DNA of 64,000 nucleotides, from contig JADDMT010000088.1 in assembly GCA_021401465.1 (NCBI GenBank), positions 1 to 64,000 of the forward strand. Reading direction: 5' to 3'. A model generated the notes under the pieces. The model made no database searches. It was not told the origin of the DNA and saw nothing but the letters and a program-made list of their open reading frames with translations. The DNA is from Teratosphaeria epicoccoides (taxonomy: Eukaryota; Ascomycota; Dothideomycetes; Mycosphaerellales; Teratosphaeriaceae). Positions 61,889 through 64,000 of this stretch are shown here, one piece after another; position 1 is the stretch's first letter; every line of letters starts with the position of its first letter. Made by a program: the position numbers and the translations under genes.

Positions 61889-64000
61889 ATGACGGGAAAG
61901 AAAGACCCATCGCCACATGACGAGTATTTCAACGACCTTGCAAAGCAGGCGCCCAAGCACATTGAACAGCAGGATGAGCAACGGCGAGAGTCGCAAGACC
62001 AGCTGCCTAAGCCCAAGAGAATAGCATGTGTGCTGTGTAGGAGGAGGAAGCTGAAGGTGAGCTCATGAACGGCAACATTGCACTTGCGACAACCACTGAC
62101 CAGGATCCATCTACTCTGGGTAGTGCGACGGCAAGAAACCTGCATGCGGAACATGCGCCAGGCTGCAGCACGACTGCTCATACGATGAAGTCAGGCGCAA
62201 GAGCGGTCCAAAGAGGGGCTACGTGAGAGCATTGGAGGCTCGTTTGGCTCAGGTGGAGACCTTTTTGAAGACGCAGGATGATTACCCAGGACAGGGCAGT
62301 CAGCAGAGCGCTGCTACTCCTTTGATGGGCGATGCTGCTCAACAGGACTTCCCAATGGGCGCCAGCGGTGGGGATGGCAATAGAAACCTCCTTCCTCACG
62401 TAGTACTGTCTTTCAATATCCACGATGATCCTGTTCAGACGCAGCTACCGTCTGCTGGTTTTAGCGATGAGAACGACAATGGAGCCATGTCTGTCGAGGA
62501 GAATTCCACATGGGAGATGATTGGACTCGGTCTTGATGAGCCGCTCCCCGCCCAGGATGCGATCAATGAACTGGACCAGGGATTCTTTGAAAAGGTACAT
62601 CCGTCTGTGCCTGTCATCCACCGTCCCAGGTATTACGCTGCCATGAACTTGGCACCACACATGCGGCCGCCGGTCTGCTTGAGATATGCAATGTGGGCGA
62701 GCGCGGCCGCAGTGATGGGCAGGTACGAGGCATCCCGCGAGCATTTTTACGCTCGAGCGCGCAAGCACATCCAGCAGGATGAGATGAAAGGCCACGGGGA
62801 GAGCATAATCACGCTCGCACACGTTCAAACGTGGACACTTCTGGCTACCTACGAATTCAAGCAGATGTTCTTCCCTCGGGCCTGGATGTCATCAGGTCGG
62901 GCTGCTAGGTTGGCTCAAATGATGGGCCTCCACCGCCTGGATGGAGCAGGTCTGGACGTGAAACAGTGCCTGCCACCGCCGAAAGACTGGACCGAGCGGG
63001 AAGAGCGAAGGCGGACCTGGTGGATGTGCTTCTGCATCGACCGCTACGCAAGTATAGGTACTGGTTGGCCAATGAGTATCGAGGAAAGAGACATTGTGTC
63101 CAATTTACCTGGAGATGAAGATGCATATGAAGCCAATAGGCCAAGCAAGACCATGACGTTACAAGAGGCACTGGAGCCGCAAGGTGCACGCAAGCTTTCA
63201 AGCTTTGGTGGTGTAGCCGTAATGGCCTGCCTGTTCGGAAGAAACCTTCTACACCTCCATCGCCCAAGTCCCAACGATAAAGACGACGATCTGAACGGTG
63301 AATTCTGGATGCGGCATAGGCAAATTGACAGTATCTTGCTAAACACAGCGTTGACTTTGCCCGATGCCTTGAGAATGCCTTCCGGACTCAACAATGCCAA
63401 CTCTGTCTTCATGAATATGAACATCCACACTTCGACCATCTGTTTGCACCAGGCGGCCATATTCAAGGCTGATAAGAATCGATTGCCTGCAAGGATATCT
63501 GCTGAAAGTAAGGTAAGGTGTATTGCAGCCGCAGCCGAAATCGCGAATATCATGCGACAGGTGAGCCATCTAGACATGTCTGCGGTAAGTCGCCAACCAT
63601 ACAGGCGCCATGACCGAGCTGACACATTTCAGATGAACCCTTTCATATGCTTCTGCCTCTATGTCGCGGCGCGTGTGTTCGTACAGTACATGAAGTCTAG
63701 GCCAAACGACAGCCAGATAAAGGCATCGTTGCAGTTTTTGCTGTCGGCCATGCATGCCATCAAGCGCAAAAATCCGCTTACTGAGTCTTTCCTGGTCCAG
63801 CTCGATGTCGACCTAGAGGCTGCGGGTTTGGAAGACTCAAGAACACTTCGAGACCAGGTCGTCGCCAATCCTGATGCCAGAATACAAGCTGAAGGATGCC
63901 CGCTGTCGCACATTGGGCTGAGGCCAATTGATCAGAGCAGAGATAGCAACAACGAGCACGCCGATCGTAGGCCAGGCTCCTACAATACGCGCAGGAGACC
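61889..64000 (+). CDS. Zn2Cys6 transcription factor with fungal-specific domain, partial
   Basis: Exon 1 (61889-62056) gives a charged N-terminus and the first half of a complete zinc cluster (IACVLCRRRKLK). Intron 62057-62123 (GTGAGC..GGGTAG) splits it exactly before CDGKKPACGTC..HDC, so all six cysteines are present. A linker (GPKRGYVRALEARLAQVETFL) follows, likely coiled coil for dimerisation. Exon 2 (62124-63584) holds the fungal-specific regulatory domain (FFEKVHPSVPVIHRPRY, AHVQTWTLLATYEFKQ, RAARLAQMMGLHRLD, ERRRTWWMCFCIDRYAS). Intron 63585-63632 (GTAAGT..TTTCAG) is 48 nt. Exon 3 runs past the window end with no stop. The target pathway is unknown. It was easily missed, because the open frame has no stop inside the window. 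Confidence 0.9.

Overview
This window is from a filamentous ascomycete (Pezizomycotina). Gene content and style (PEX20, short 45-80 nt introns with GT..AG ends, twin Zn2Cys6 regulators, RIP-type mutation) fit Dothideomycetes best, possibly the Mycosphaerellales; that finer placement is inference. Genes are dense, alternate strands freely and form no operons. Most have 0-3 short introns, so several genes were assembled here by joining frames across introns. || Region 1-6660 is a transposon block. A minus-strand Ty3/gypsy element (A) shows only its 5' LTR (282-771) and the first codons of gag running off the left edge. It abuts a plus-strand chromovirus (B, 772-6031) that carries protease, reverse transcriptase, RNase H, integrase and a C-terminal chromodomain in one frame, then a polypurine tract and a 3' LTR. 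B is riddled with TAG/TAA codons of the kind repeat-induced point mutation (RIP) makes (CpA to TpA on either strand), yet needs no frameshift from protease to chromodomain. Between pol and the 3' LTR it holds a second, antisense reading frame of about 210 codons (Cys-rich then coiled coil), also damaged almost only by TAG. This is the most unusual object in the window. || Region 6.8-37 kb is a housekeeping island: a small secreted protein bordering the repeats, mitochondrial prolyl-tRNA synthetase, MAK21, TSC10, a zinc-cluster regulator with a lost cysteine, RAD10, MED19, SUMO (SMT3), CMC4, a nucleoside hydrolase, an Mpv17-family protein, PGK1, SEM1, an asparagine-synthetase-domain protein, beta-carbonic anhydrase, a fused succinyl-CoA-ligase-like protein and two conserved-looking unknowns. 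|| Region 37-46 kb is gene-poor: one C2H2 regulator, one doubtful gene, and long stretches with nothing recognisable. || Region 45.5-64 kb resumes with eIF3h, an omega-class GST, PEX20, SEC13, S-adenosylhomocysteine hydrolase, a broken sorbosone/glucose dehydrogenase-like gene, a NIP30-domain protein, an aldo-keto reductase, a decayed short-chain dehydrogenase, and a Zn2Cys6 regulator that runs off the right edge. Two minisatellites (31.6 kb and 49.9 kb) and a dispersed GAGCAGTCA-type motif lie in intergenic DNA. There is no obvious metabolic gene cluster.
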